Source of the DNA: Pseudomonas triticifolii
GTDB taxonomy: Bacteria; Pseudomonadota; Gammaproteobacteria; Pseudomonadales; Pseudomonadaceae
DNA length: 64,000 nt
Assembly: GCF_014358015.1 (NCBI RefSeq)
Contig: NZ_JACONV010000002.1
Coordinates: forward strand, 186,001 to 250,000
Reading direction: 5' to 3'
Position 1 is the stretch's first letter, and every line of letters starts with the position of its first letter. Below the pieces are notes generated by a model. It was given only the letters and a program-made list of their open reading frames with translations, had not been told where the DNA came from and made no database searches. Below are positions 36,539-46,634 of the stretch, piece after piece. Both the position numbers and the translations under genes were made by a program.

Positions 36539-37634
36539 TTACAGCCCTTGTTTGAGGCTTGCGATCAGGTACTCGTCAAGATCGCCATCGAGCACCTTGT
36601 CGCAGTCGCTGCGTTCGATGTTGGTCCGCAGGTCCTTGATGCGCGAGGCATCCAGTACGTAGGAGCGAATCTGATGACCCCAGCCGATGTCGGACTTGGT
36701 GTCTTCCAGCGCCTGGGACGCTGCGTTGCGCTTCTGCACTTCCTGCTCATACAAACGGGCCCGCAGCATTTTCATGGCGGTGTCCTTGTTCGCATGCTGG
36801 GAACGTTCGTTCTGGCAGCTGACCACGGTGTTGGTCGGCACGTGGGTGATACGCACGGCAGAGTCAGTGGTGTTTACGTGCTGACCACCGGCACCGGAGG
36901 AGCGGTAGGTGTCGATGCGCAGATCCGACGGGTTGATGTCGATTTCGATGTTGTCATCGATTTCCGGCGACACGAATACAGCCGAGAACGAGGTGTGACG
37001 ACGGTTGCCGGAGTCGAACGGGCTCTTGCGCACCAGACGGTGCACGCCGATCTCGGTGCGCAGCCAGCCAAAGGCGTATTCGCCCTTGATGTGCACGGTC
37101 GCACCCTTGATACCGGCGACTTCGCCAGCAGACAGCTCCATGATGGTCGCATCGAAACCGCGCTTGTCAGCCCAGCGCAGGTACATGCGCAGCAGGATGT
37201 TGGCCCAGTCCTGTGCTTCGGTACCGCCGGAACCGGCCTGGATGTCAAGGTAGGCGTTGTTGGGGTCCATCTCGCCGCTGAACATGCGACGGAATTCCAG
37301 CTTCTCCAGCGACTCACGCAGGCGCTCGACTTCAGCCGCGACGTCATCGACGGCCGCCTGGTCTTCTTCTTCGGCCGACATCAGCAACAGGTCCTTGGCA
37401 TCGGCCAGACCGGACGTCATTTCGTCGAGTGTGTCGACGATCTGCGCCAGCAAGGCACGCTCGCGGCCCAGGTTCTGTGCGTATTCGGGGTTGTTCCAGA
37501 CGTTTGGATCTTCGAGCTCGCGGTTGACTTCGGTCAGACGATCATGTTTGTGATCGTAGTCAAAGATACCCCCGAATGGTTTCGGAGCGCTCGGACAAAT
37601 CCTTGATGCTGTTTAGGATCGGGTTGATTTCCAT
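36539..37634 (-). CDS. prfB: Peptide chain release factor 2 (programmed +1 frameshift)
   Basis: RF2 reads UGA and UAA stop codons. It starts at the ATG at 37634 ([20 protein letters not shown]) and reaches an in-frame TGA as codon 25 (37562-37560); a +1 shift on CTT-TGAC continues into the long frame from GAC at 37561 to the stop at 36539, giving about 364 residues. The recognition tripeptide SPF is in [11 protein letters not shown] and the catalytic GGQ in [13 protein letters not shown]. The short first frame is why simple gene calls begin the gene too late. In operon with lysS downstream. Confidence 0.96.
37559..37574 (-). promoter_or_regulatory. RF2 programmed frameshift site
   Basis: Minus-strand sequence CGGGGGTATCTTTGAC: an SD-like GGGGG, the slippery CTT and the TGA-C stop context. 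It is nearly identical to the E. coli autoregulatory site (AGGGGGTATCTTTGAC). Low RF2 slows termination at TGA and favours the shift, so RF2 controls its own synthesis. Confidence 0.95.
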
Positions 37635-37781
37635 GGTAGGCAGCACTCGCAGGCGAAATTTTCAAAGCCGACGAGTATACCCCAGGCAACGCCATCAATG
37701 CAGCCCGTCTAGGGGCCTTGTGACGCCTATTTGCAGCAATACGGTGCGCAGAGGTCCCCACACACCTGCACGGATGTCCGA

Positions 37782-38786
37782 TCAGCCTACCGCCACCTGA
37801 TTGCGACCGTTGTTTTTGGCCGCGTACAGCCCCTTGTCGGCATCCAGAATGAGCTGTCGACTGTTCAGCCCGACCTGCGGCCCGACGGTCGCCACACCGA
37901 TACTGACGGTCAGGTGTGCCCCCTCGGCGGGCGCAATATGAGGGATGTTCATGCCCACGACGCTCTGGCGCAGTTTCTCTGCGATCAAACGCGCACCGCC
38001 CGGAGACGTGTTGGGCAATACCATCGCAAACTCTTCACCACCATAGCGGGCCGGGAGGTCGGACGGTCGGCTGCAACTGTTGCGAATTGCCTTGGCGACC
38101 TGGCGCAACGCTTCGTCGCCTTCAAGATGCCCGAAGCTGTCGTTGTAGGCCTTGAAGTAATCGACGTCGATCATCAGCAGCGACAGTTGCGTCTGGTCAC
38201 GGGTCGCACGACGCCATTCCAGTTCGAGGTATTCGTCAAAATGGCGACGGTTCGACAACCCGGTCAGGCCATCGGAGTTCATCAGGCGCTGCAGCACCAG
38301 ATTGGTGTCAAGCAACTGCTGCTGGCTGACGCGCAAGGCGCGATAGGCTTCATCGCGTTGCAACAGGGTCAGATAAGAGCGCGAGTGGTAGAGAATCCGC
38401 GCGACCAGCTCAATGTTGTCCGGCAACTTGACCAGGTAATCATTGGCGCCGGCGGCAAACGCTGCGCTCTTGATCAGCGGGTCTTCCTTGGTGGACAGCA
38501 CGATGATCGGGATATCGCGCGTAAGCGGGTTGCTGCGGTATTCACGCACCAGCGTCAGACCGTCCAGGCCAGGCATTACCAGATCCTGCAGAATGACCGT
38601 CGGTTTGATATGGACTGCCTGGGCGATGGCTTGATGCGGATCGGCACAGAAGTGGAAGTCGATCGAGCTATGGCTGGCCAGACCACGCCTCACCGCTTCA
38701 CCGATCATGGCTTGATCGTCGACCAGCAGCACCATCGCAGAGTTTTCATCCGGTGTTTTGATGTCGTCCATCTGCACATCAAGCAT
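37782..38786 (-). CDS. wspR: WspR, REC-GGDEF diguanylate cyclase response regulator
   Basis: 334 residues. Start at the ATG at 38786 ([18 protein letters not shown]) with AGGAG 7 nt upstream; a GTG six codons earlier overlaps that site. N-terminal receiver with phospho-acceptor aspartate in [16 protein letters not shown] and lysine in VLSTKEDP; a helical stalk; C-terminal cyclase with GGEEF in [14 protein letters not shown]. An inhibitory I-site RxxD (RPSD) stands five residues before it. It makes c-di-GMP when phosphorylated by WspE. Last gene of the wsp operon, 45 bp after wspF. Confidence 0.96.
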   Translation of the reverse strand: MLDVQMDDIKTPDENSAMVLLVDDQAMIGEAVRRGLASHSSIDFHFCADPHQAIAQAVHIKPTVILQDLVMPGLDGLTLVREYRSNPLTRDIPIIVLSTKEDPLIKSAAFAAGANDYLVKLPDNIELVARILYHSRSYLTLLQRDEAYRALRVSQQQLLDTNLVLQRLMNSDGLTGLSNRRHFDEYLELEWRRATRDQTQLSLLMIDVDYFKAYNDSFGHLEGDEALRQVAKAIRNSCSRPSDLPARYGGEEFAMVLPNTSPGGARLIAEKLRQSVVGMNIPHIAPAEGAHLTVSIGVATVGPQVGLNSRQLILDADKGLYAAKNNGRNQVAVG

Positions 38787-38831
38787 GTCGTTTCTCCTGC
38801 TCACCGGGCTGCAGTGAGTTCACCTGGGAAG

Positions 38832-39842
38832 TCATTGAGCGAATACCTCTACAAGGCGTGGGGCAATAGCCGTCAACGTACGGATCTCGACGGCCGCGTC
38901 GATGGCAGCCGCTGCCTTGGGCATACCATAGACGGCAGAGCTTGCCTGATCCTGGGCAATGGTCAGAAATCCGCGTTCACGCATTGCCTTGAGCCCCATC
39001 GCACCATCGCGACCCATGCCCGTCAATAAAACGCCCACTGCATCTCCACTCCAATAGCGCGCCACACTCTCGAAAAATACATCGATAGAGGGCCTGTAAA
39101 TTTCGTTAACTGGCTCGGCCGTGTACGCCAGCGTGCCGCCTTTGAGCAAACGAATGTGATGATTGGTGCCCGCCAGCAGGACCTTGCCACGTTGCGGAAC
39201 CTGCCCCTCGCACGCCAACTGCACAGGCAGCCCGGACGCGGTGGACAGCCACTCGGCCATACCTGCGGCAAAGACCTGATCGACATGCTGCACCAGCACG
39301 ATTGCCGCCGGAAAGGTCGGCGGCAGGGCCTTGAGCAGTATCTCCAGGGCGGCAGGACCACCTGCTGAGGAGCCGATGGCAACCAGCCTGTCACGCCGGA
39401 CCGCTTCACGCAAAGGTGTCGCCACCGTACGTTCGTGAGTGTTGCGCTGACCCACCAGCCATTCGATATTCAGAATCTTGCGCAGCAGCGGCGCCGCCGC
39501 TTCCTTGGGATTGCCTGCGCCGATGGCTGGCGTGTCCACCACATCCAGCGCACCATGGCCCATGGCCTCGAATACGCGGTGCACGTTCTGTGCGCGATCC
39601 ACCGTGACAATGACAATAGCGCATGGCGTGCTGGCCATGATCTGGCGCGTGGCTTCGACACCGTCCATGACAGGCATGATCAGGTCCATCAGGATCAGAT
39701 CAGGCGTTTGCTCGGCGCAGGCGCGCACCGCCTCGGCACCATTGCCCGCCACCCATATCACCTGATGCATGGGCTCGAAAGCCAGCGCCCGACGCAGTGC
39801 TTCCACTGCCATGGGCATGTCATTGACGATAGCGATCTTCAT
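38832..39842 (-). CDS. wspF: WspF, CheB-like methylesterase
   Basis: 336 residues: receiver domain (aspartate in [18 protein letters not shown]) plus CheB methylesterase domain with catalytic serine in [13 protein letters not shown], histidine in [12 protein letters not shown] and aspartate in [12 protein letters not shown]. It removes methyl groups from WspA and resets the pathway; loss of WspF gives wrinkly colonies by constitutive WspR activation in P. fluorescens and P. aeruginosa. The start overlaps the wspE stop (ATGA). Confidence 0.95.
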   Translation of the reverse strand: MKIAIVNDMPMAVEALRRALAFEPMHQVIWVAGNGAEAVRACAEQTPDLILMDLIMPVMDGVEATRQIMASTPCAIVIVTVDRAQNVHRVFEAMGHGALDVVDTPAIGAGNPKEAAAPLLRKILNIEWLVGQRNTHERTVATPLREAVRRDRLVAIGSSAGGPAALEILLKALPPTFPAAIVLVQHVDQVFAAGMAEWLSTASGLPVQLACEGQVPQRGKVLLAGTNHHIRLLKGGTLAYTAEPVNEIYRPSIDVFFESVARYWSGDAVGVLLTGMGRDGAMGLKAMRERGFLTIAQDQASSAVYGMPKAAAAIDAAVEIRTLTAIAPRLVEVFAQ

Positions 39843-42202
39843 GCCTGCGCATCCCCTATCAGCTCGACGACAGCGTCGAGCAAGGCATCATCATGGAAAC
39901 TGGCTTTTGCCAGGTAATAATCGGCACCCGCATCCAGCCCGCGGCGTCGATCTTCCTCTCGATCCTTATAGGAAACCACCATTACAGGCAGCGATTGCAG
40001 CCGTGTATCGCGACGCAACAGGGTGACCAGTTCGATACCGTCCATGCGCGGCATGTCGATGTCGGTAATCAACAGGTCAAAATCTTCAGAGCGCAGGGCG
40101 TTCCAGCCGTCCATGCCATCGACGGCAACTGCAACTTCGTAGCCGCGACCGACCAGCAGCTTGCGCTCCAGCTCACGCACCGTCAGCGAATCATCGACGA
40201 CCAGCACACGCTTGCGCGACACGCTGTCGATCTGGCGGTTACGCCGGTCGATACGTTCCAGACGCCCGGTATTGAGCAGCTTCTCGACGGAGCGCAGCAT
40301 GTCTTCCACGTCGATGATCAGCACCACCGAGCCATCGTCGAGCAGCGCCCCGGCCGAAACGTCCTGCACCTTGCCCAGCCGCGCGTCCAGGGGCATCACC
40401 ACCAGCGTGCGCTCGCCGATGAAGCGCTCGACCGCAACGCCATACACCGCGTCACGCTCGCGGATGACCACGACCTTGAGCGCCTCGCCCGCGTCCTGCA
40501 GCGAAGGCCGGTGCAACAACTGACTGGCCGACACCAGACCGACGTGGCGTTCTTCATCCCAGAAATGCTGTCGCCCCTCAAGCTGGACGATGTCATCGGG
40601 CTGCAAATCGCGCATGCGTTCGATGTGTGCCAAGGGGAAGGCATAGGCTTCTCCCCCGACCTCAACCACCAGACTGCGCACGACGGACAGCGTCAGTGGC
40701 AACTCGATTCTGAAACGACTGCCCTCGCCCGCCCATTGCTGCAGTTCGACGCTGCCGTGCATCTGGCGAACCATATGCTGCACGGCATCCAGTCCCACGC
40801 CACGCCCGGACACCTGAGTGACCTTGTCGCGCATGCTGAACCCAGGCAGAAACAGGAAACTCAGCAGCTCTTCTTCGCTCAACTGGGCAGCGGTGGCGGC
40901 CGGTGACAGGTTACGCTGCACGATGCTCTGACGAAGCCGTTCCAGATCCACGCCGCCGCCATCGTCGCTCAACTCCACTACCAGCAGACCGGCCTGATGT
41001 GAGGCCTGCAGGCGGATCAGACCTTCGGAGTCCTTACCCTGGGCAAGCCGTCTTTCCGGCGACTCGATACCATGATCGACCGCATTGCGCAGCAGATGTG
41101 TCAGCGGAGCTTCGAGCTTTTCCAGTACGTCCCGGTCGACCTGGGTCTTGTCGCCCTCGATCTGCAAACGAACCTGCTTGCCCAGTTCGCGTCCCAGGTC
41201 GCGCACCATGCGCGCCTGACCGGCCAGCACGTCGGCGAAAGGCCGCATGCGGCAGGCCAGCGCGGTGTCATACAGCAACTGCGCTCGCTGCCCGGACTGC
41301 CAGGCGAATTCATCCAGCTCCGCAGTTTGCTGAGCCAGCATCTGCTGCGCCTGAGATAACAGACTGCGCGCATCTTCCAGGGCTTTCTGCGCGTCGGCAT
41401 TCAGGCCGTCTTCGCCGAAGCTGGCACCCAGCACTTCAAGGGCGCGATCACTGCTGCTTTGCAGACGCTTGAGGCGTTGCATGCCGGCCAGCAAAGGCTT
41501 GAGCCGCTGGGTCTCGACCAGGGATTTACTCGACATGTCCAGCAGACCGTTGAGGCGCTCGGCAGTGACCCGCAGCACCCGCTCGCCACCTTCGGTCACC
41601 CGACGCTCACGCAGCGGCCCGGTCGAACGGGCTTCAGATTCACGCTGCTCAGCTACTGCCGGCGTTTGCTCGGGGCCCGGATCGCCAGGCACCGGGTCAA
41701 CCGTCGATACGGCTACCGACTCCGATGCAGCGGAAGATTCAAGCAGCTGCAAGGCGCTGGCCAGCAGCGGATCAGGCATCGGCACGCTGACGGTGCGCGC
41801 CGCTCCGGCACCGGAGGTCAGCAAGGTGTTCAGCTTTTCGACATAAGCATCGATATCGGGCTGGCCGACACTGTTACCGCCCGGCGTGGCAATGCGCACC
41901 AACAGATCGGTGCCGGACAACAGGGCGTCGATATGATCGGGCTGAAGGAGCAACCGCCCCTCCTGCGCGCCGACCAGACAATCCTCCATCACATGCGCAA
42001 CACTGACCCCGAACTCGACCCCGACAATCTTCGCCGCGCCTTTGAGCGAGTGGGCTGCACGCATGCAGGCTTCCAGTTGATCGGCCTGAGTCGGGTTACG
42101 CTCCAGCGCCAGCAGACCCGCACTCAGGACCTGAGTCTGCGCATCGGCTTCCAGTGTGAACAGTTCGAACAGCGAGGCGTCGCGCATTTGATCTGGCGTC
42201 AT
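39839..42202 (-). CDS. wspE: WspE, CheA-like hybrid histidine kinase
   Basis: 787 residues: Hpt domain ([13 protein letters not shown], phospho-histidine near residue 50), CheA-type dimer and ATPase domains ([29 protein letters not shown]), a CheW-like domain, then a C-terminal receiver ([17 protein letters not shown]). Phosphorylates WspR and WspF. Starts and stops overlap wspD and wspF by 4 bp. Confidence 0.95.
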   Translation of the reverse strand: MTPDQMRDASLFELFTLEADAQTQVLSAGLLALERNPTQADQLEACMRAAHSLKGAAKIVGVEFGVSVAHVMEDCLVGAQEGRLLLQPDHIDALLSGTDLLVRIATPGGNSVGQPDIDAYVEKLNTLLTSGAGAARTVSVPMPDPLLASALQLLESSAASESVAVSTVDPVPGDPGPEQTPAVAEQRESEARSTGPLRERRVTEGGERVLRVTAERLNGLLDMSSKSLVETQRLKPLLAGMQRLKRLQSSSDRALEVLGASFGEDGLNADAQKALEDARSLLSQAQQMLAQQTAELDEFAWQSGQRAQLLYDTALACRMRPFADVLAGQARMVRDLGRELGKQVRLQIEGDKTQVDRDVLEKLEAPLTHLLRNAVDHGIESPERRLAQGKDSEGLIRLQASHQAGLLVVELSDDGGGVDLERLRQSIVQRNLSPAATAAQLSEEELLSFLFLPGFSMRDKVTQVSGRGVGLDAVQHMVRQMHGSVELQQWAGEGSRFRIELPLTLSVVRSLVVEVGGEAYAFPLAHIERMRDLQPDDIVQLEGRQHFWDEERHVGLVSASQLLHRPSLQDAGEALKVVVIRERDAVYGVAVERFIGERTLVVMPLDARLGKVQDVSAGALLDDGSVVLIIDVEDMLRSVEKLLNTGRLERIDRRNRQIDSVSRKRVLVVDDSLTVRELERKLLVGRGYEVAVAVDGMDGWNALRSEDFDLLITDIDMPRMDGIELVTLLRRDTRLQSLPVMVVSYKDREEDRRRGLDAGADYYLAKASFHDDALLDAVVELIGDAQA

Positions 42203-42888
42203 GTAAGGCTCCGGTGCACCGCCGACAGCAACTGTTCTTCATCGAGCCACCGCAGGCTGCGGTCCTTCCAATGAAACACACCCCGGGTAAAGCGCGCATT
42301 GGCATGCGTGCCGGACGCCGAAGCGGCTTCCAGCTCGCGCTCGTCGATGGCATGGATACCCTCCACCTCATCCACCGGCACCACGACCGGCCCGCCTTCG
42401 GCTGCCAGGATCAGCATGCGCGGCAACGTTCGGGCAGATTGGGCCGCGACCGGGTTGCTGTCCAGACCCAGCAGTTCGACCAGCGAAATACAGGCCACCA
42501 GTGCGCCGCGCACATTGGCGACCCCCAGCAAGGCACGCGAGCGCTGGTGCGGCAGGGAGTGGATCGTCTGATTGGGAGCAACTTCCGACAGGCAACGCGA
42601 CGCCAGCCCCAGCCACTCCTCCCCCAGACGAAAGACCAGAATCGAGCGCGTCTTGATGTCGCGCTGCAAGACCGATCCCTGAAAATGTTCGTGACGCTCC
42701 TGAGCCAGTGAATAACGATCAAGCAGGCGTGTCGCCGCTGCCGAGTAGACCGCGCAGTTTCGGCAATGAATGTGATCTTCGAGCAACGGGCATGAGCGGT
42801 CGCCGTGAATGCCGATACGGTTCCAGCAGTCATCGATGTCCTGAGCCTGATCATGGGTAATGCCTGAAAAACCGAACGCGCCCGTCAT
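42199..42888 (-). CDS. wspD: WspD, CheW-like adaptor
   Basis: 229 residues. A cysteine-containing N-terminal part (DRSCPLLEDHIHCRNCAVYS) is followed by a CheW fold (VFRLGEEWLGLASRCLSEVA; LLGVANVRGALVACISLVEL). Couples WspA to WspE. Start overlaps the wspC stop by one base, and the stop overlaps wspE. The N-terminal Cys/His pattern (C-x6-H-x-H-x-x-C-x-x-C) could bind metal; I do not know of a reported role. Confidence 0.93.
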   Translation of the reverse strand: MTGAFGFSGITHDQAQDIDDCWNRIGIHGDRSCPLLEDHIHCRNCAVYSAAATRLLDRYSLAQERHEHFQGSVLQRDIKTRSILVFRLGEEWLGLASRCLSEVAPNQTIHSLPHQRSRALLGVANVRGALVACISLVELLGLDSNPVAAQSARTLPRMLILAAEGGPVVVPVDEVEGIHAIDERELEAASASGTHANARFTRGVFHWKDRSLRWLDEEQLLSAVHRSLT

Positions 42889-44162
42889 CAGTGGCTTCCT
42901 TGTTTATTCGCGCCGCGCGCTGCGCGGTCCTGCAGTCGACGGGCACCTGCGCTGTCCCCCTGCGCGGCCAGCAGCGCGGCCAGTTGCGCCAGCGATTCAG
43001 AGTGCTGCGGCTGCAGATAAAGCGCCTTGCGGTAAAAGCCCTGGGCCTCGGCCACACGGCCCTCCACTTCACTGAGCAACCCCAGCCAGTAGAACACCTG
43101 AGCGACAGGCTCATACTGCTGCAGATAACGCTCGCAGGCAGCGCGCGCCTCAACACTTTTGCCTTCATTGGCCAGGCTGGCAATCGTGGTCAGCAGCGTC
43201 GCGTTTTCAGTATTACCCGTCGGTGCGGCGGGTTTGACACTGGGCGCAAAAGCCGTCGAGTTTCGCGAAACGGGTTTCGAGGCGGGCAGGCGCGCCAACG
43301 GTTCAGATACCGGGCGCGGCGCAGCGCTGCTGACCGGCGCAGGCAGGGTGGGCGCAGTTGCCTTTTGCTGTGGCGCGTGGTGAAACACGAAGGACTGGGC
43401 AATGCCCAACGAGCGCATGCCGATAGCGGACAGCAGGTTGCCCTCTGCCGGCCCGATGAACAGCACGCCATCTTCCCGGGTCAACTGCTTGAGCACCTGG
43501 AATACGTGCTGTTGCGTCTGGCGATCGAAATAGATCACCAGATTGCGGCAGAACACGATGTCGTAGGCCACCTGCGTCGCGAGCTTGGGGTCCAGCAGGT
43601 TTCCAGGCTGAAAGTCGATGCAATCGCGTACCTGACCGACTATCTCGAAACCCTCGGCGACGGGGTTGAAGAACCTCTCGCGAAAACTCAGGTCGCTGCC
43701 CCGGAAGGAGTTCTTGCCATAAACGCCATGTTTGGCGCGCGCAATGGAGATGGGGCTGATATCAATGGCGTCGATCTTGAACTGCCTGGGCCCCACCCCG
43801 GCATCGATAAGCGCCATGGCAATGGAGTACGGCTCCTCACCGGTCGAGCATGGCAAGCTGAGGATGCGCAACGGACGTGCGCCCGCGAGCCTGTCCAACT
43901 GCTCGCGCGCCAGCCTGCCAAGTGTTGTGAAGGACTCCGGATAACGGAAAAACCAGGTTTCCGGAACGATGACCGCCTCGATCAACGCTTGCTGTTCCTT
44001 CGGCGATGTCACCAGCAGGTGCCAGTAAGCATCGCTGTCTGAGCAGTGCGCGCTGGCCTCACGCTGGCGGAGGGCACGTTCGATGATGGCCTCGCCGACC
44101 GACGTGACGTCCAGCCCGATACGCTCCTTGAGGAAGCTGAAAAAACGCGAGTCGTCCGTCAT
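42888..44162 (-). CDS. wspC: WspC, CheR-like methyltransferase with TPR
   Basis: 424 residues from MTDDSRFFSFLKERIGLDV, the ATG overlapping the wspB stop; the 62-residue longer reading runs inside wspB. CheR domain with SAM-binding LSLPCSTGEEPYSIAMALID and FCRNLVIYFD, a proline/alanine-rich linker (about 275-335), then TPR repeats near the C-terminus (YWLGLLSEVEGRVAEAQGFY). Methylates WspA. Confidence 0.95.
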   Translation of the reverse strand: MTDDSRFFSFLKERIGLDVTSVGEAIIERALRQREASAHCSDSDAYWHLLVTSPKEQQALIEAVIVPETWFFRYPESFTTLGRLAREQLDRLAGARPLRILSLPCSTGEEPYSIAMALIDAGVGPRQFKIDAIDISPISIARAKHGVYGKNSFRGSDLSFRERFFNPVAEGFEIVGQVRDCIDFQPGNLLDPKLATQVAYDIVFCRNLVIYFDRQTQQHVFQVLKQLTREDGVLFIGPAEGNLLSAIGMRSLGIAQSFVFHHAPQQKATAPTLPAPVSSAAPRPVSEPLARLPASKPVSRNSTAFAPSVKPAAPTGNTENATLLTTIASLANEGKSVEARAACERYLQQYEPVAQVFYWLGLLSEVEGRVAEAQGFYRKALYLQPQHSESLAQLAALLAAQGDSAGARRLQDRAARGANKQGSH

Positions 44163-44695
44163 GAAGCATCCTCGAGCAATTCCAGATCCAGCGGCGGCAC
44201 CGGATACAGCAATTCGCGAACCGGCTCGCTCAGCAGTTCCTGCACATGAATCCATTGCAGCAGGCCCTGCTCGTCTTCCCGAACAGGCCCCAGATAAGGC
44301 GACAGGCGATTGTCCAGTCCGTACTCCTTGAACTGCGAAGCCGGGCAACGCAGGGTCTCGGTGGCCTGCTCAAGAATCAGGCCCAGCAGTTGAGCCGGAT
44401 GCTGGTCGTCATGTCGATAGTGCACCAGCACCATGCGCGTGCTGGTGCGCGCGCTGGCAGGCTGGCCGCAGTTCAACGCACTGATGTCGATCACCGGAAC
44501 GATCTCGCCCCGATGCGCAAAGATGCCCGCCACCCAGTGGGGCGCTCGCGCAATGGCCTTGAGTTTCACGCGTGGCAATATCTCGGCGATTTCGGTCGCT
44601 TCCAGCGCATAGCGGTCTTCGCCGATACAAAACAGCAGGAACAACTTGTTCGAAGCGGGCAGCGCAACGTTACGCCTGGGCGATTGATCCATCAT
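44159..44695 (-). CDS. wspB: WspB, CheW-like adaptor
   Basis: 178 residues, single CheW domain (LFLLFCIGEDRYALEATEIA; WVAGIFAHRGEIVPVIDISA). Two neighbouring ATGs (MMDQSPRR) are possible starts. It lies 9 bp after wspA and its stop overlaps wspC. Second adaptor of the Wsp complex beside WspD. Confidence 0.94.
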   Translation of the reverse strand: MMDQSPRRNVALPASNKLFLLFCIGEDRYALEATEIAEILPRVKLKAIARAPHWVAGIFAHRGEIVPVIDISALNCGQPASARTSTRMVLVHYRHDDQHPAQLLGLILEQATETLRCPASQFKEYGLDNRLSPYLGPVREDEQGLLQWIHVQELLSEPVRELLYPVPPLDLELLEDAS

Positions 44696-44704
44696 GGGCG
44701 ATGC

Positions 44705-46327
44705 TCAGACTTTGAATCGCGAAACGCCAGTGCGCAGCCCGACCGCCACCTGACTCAACTCGTCAATGGCGAAACTGGCCTGGCGCAATGACTCGACGGT
44801 CTGGCTGCTGGCATCGCCCAGTTGCACCAGCGCCTGATTGATCTGCTCGGCACCCGTGGCTTGCGCCTGCATGCCCTCGTTGACCATGAGTACCCGTGGG
44901 GCGAGCGCCTGGACCTGATGAATGATCTGCGACAACTGCTCGCCGACCTGGGTGACTTCGTACATGCCGCGACGTACTTCCTCGGAAAACTTGTCCATAC
45001 CCATGACGCCAGCCGACACGGCGGACTGAATTTCGCGCACCATCTGCTCGATGTCATAGGTGGCGACAGCCGTCTGGTCGGCGAGGCGACGCACTTCGGT
45101 GGCAACGACGGCAAAACCACGTCCGTATTCACCGGCCTTCTCGGCCTCGATGGCGGCGTTCAGCGACAGCAGGTTGGTCTGGTCGGCCACCTTGACGATG
45201 GTCACCACGACCTGATTGATGTTGCCGGCCTTCTCGTTGAGGATTGCCAGTTTGGCATTGACCAGATTGGCCGCGCCCATCACCTGATGCATGGTGTCTT
45301 CCATGCGCGCCAGCCCCTGCTGGCCGGAACCGGCCAGAATCGAGGCCTGATCTGCGGCCGACGTGACCTCGGTCATGGTGCGCACCAGATCGCGGGACGT
45401 CGCCGCAATTTCACGCGAAGTAGCGCCGATTTCAGTGGTCGTTGCCGCGGTTTCAGTGGCCGTTGCCTGCTGTTGGCGCGACGTGGCGGCAATTTCAGTG
45501 ACCGAGGTCGTGACCTGCACCGAGGAACGCTGAGCCTGCGCGACCAGCGCGGTCAGTTCGGTCATCATGTCGTTGAAGCCGGTTTCCACCACGTTGAACT
45601 CGTCCTTGCGCGACAGGCTAAGACGCGAACTCAGGTCGCCGGTACGCATGGTTTCCAGAATCCGCACAATGAGCTGCATCGGCGCGATGATCGAGCGCAT
45701 AAGGAGCAAACCGCACGCTGCGGCGGCCATGATGGCGATCAACAGGGAGAAGACCATGCTGATCTTGGCACCCAGCACGGCATTGCCGATATTGTTGGTG
45801 GCGCGGTCCGCCAACTGCTTGTTGGCGAGGATCACTTCACCGAGCTGCTTGCGACCGTCAATCCAGGCTGGATTCACCTCGCCGTAAAACTGGGTGCGAG
45901 CCCCCTGGTAGTCACCCTGTTCATACTTGGCGTGAACGTCGGCGAGCAATCGGTAATAGGTGTCACGGTTTTTTTCAAAAACAGCAAAGCTGGCCCTGTC
46001 GGCATCTTCGAAAATGGACCTCTTGTAGCCGTCCATCTGAGTTTGCAGGTTGTCTTCGAACCCCCGAAGCTGGTCTTTTTCCTGCTTGGTCAACGCCCTG
46101 CCCTGGCCTTCGCCGATCAGCTCCAGCGTACGGATATAACTATCACTCCAGGCACTGCGCACCAGAGTGCTGTAATAAACGCCTGGCAAGGCGTCGAGAC
46201 GAACCTGCTCTTCGCTGGACTGGATGGATAACAGACGGGAGTAAAACACAACAACCATTAACAGCATGATTGCAATGATGACGGCAAAACTCGCCAGAAT
46301 TCGTTGGCGCAAGGTCCAGTTCTTCAC
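44705..46327 (-). CDS. wspA: WspA, methyl-accepting chemotaxis-like receptor
   Basis: 540 residues, surface-contact receptor of the Wsp pathway. Start codon is GTG with GAGGG 6 nt upstream. Two membrane helices (about residues 10-32, FAVIIAIMLLMVVVFYSRLL, and about 190-215) flank a four-helix-bundle periplasmic domain; then HAMP (APMQLIVRILETMRTGDLSS) and the signalling domain with the hairpin tip GRGFAVVATEVRRLADQT. First gene of the operon wspABCDEFR. The 307 bp before it carry no clear promoter by eye. Confidence 0.95.
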   Translation of the reverse strand: MKNWTLRQRILASFAVIIAIMLLMVVVFYSRLLSIQSSEEQVRLDALPGVYYSTLVRSAWSDSYIRTLELIGEGQGRALTKQEKDQLRGFEDNLQTQMDGYKRSIFEDADRASFAVFEKNRDTYYRLLADVHAKYEQGDYQGARTQFYGEVNPAWIDGRKQLGEVILANKQLADRATNNIGNAVLGAKISMVFSLLIAIMAAAACGLLLMRSIIAPMQLIVRILETMRTGDLSSRLSLSRKDEFNVVETGFNDMMTELTALVAQAQRSSVQVTTSVTEIAATSRQQQATATETAATTTEIGATSREIAATSRDLVRTMTEVTSAADQASILAGSGQQGLARMEDTMHQVMGAANLVNAKLAILNEKAGNINQVVVTIVKVADQTNLLSLNAAIEAEKAGEYGRGFAVVATEVRRLADQTAVATYDIEQMVREIQSAVSAGVMGMDKFSEEVRRGMYEVTQVGEQLSQIIHQVQALAPRVLMVNEGMQAQATGAEQINQALVQLGDASSQTVESLRQASFAIDELSQVAVGLRTGVSRFKV

Positions 46328-46634
46328 AGTCAGCCCTCAGGAGTTCAACAACGGCATCCGGCCGTGTTCAAGAAGTGGACCGACAGACGGTCCAAGCCGC
46401 GTGAGTATAGCCCAGCGTTCTAACCATTAGCGTGTCATGTGAAAATGAAATCAAAGGCGGTTCTAACATGCCCGGATTTACAGCACGAAACCTGCGCTTG
46501 GGCGCAATAAAAAGAGTTTGACCAGGTGAAAAAAGGTCAACTATCGAAGCGATAAAGCTGGTGTGCACATGCGTCGGGAATGCACTGTCGGGGCGCGTGT
46601 GGGGTCGCACTCCGACAGGCACTTCACTAAAGCC
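46328..46634. other. Intergenic region upstream of wspA
   Basis: 307 bp between wspA (minus) and the DUF533 gene 3' end. A TATACT hexamer on the minus strand (46409 to 46404) is about 77 bp before wspA but lacks a good -35. An inverted TTGACC (46518-46523)/GGTCAA (46535-46540) and an adjacent TATCG-AAG-CGATA hairpin (46542-46554) lie in an A-rich segment and could be an operator or a terminator-like element for the DUF533 side. No gene seen. Confidence 0.35.
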
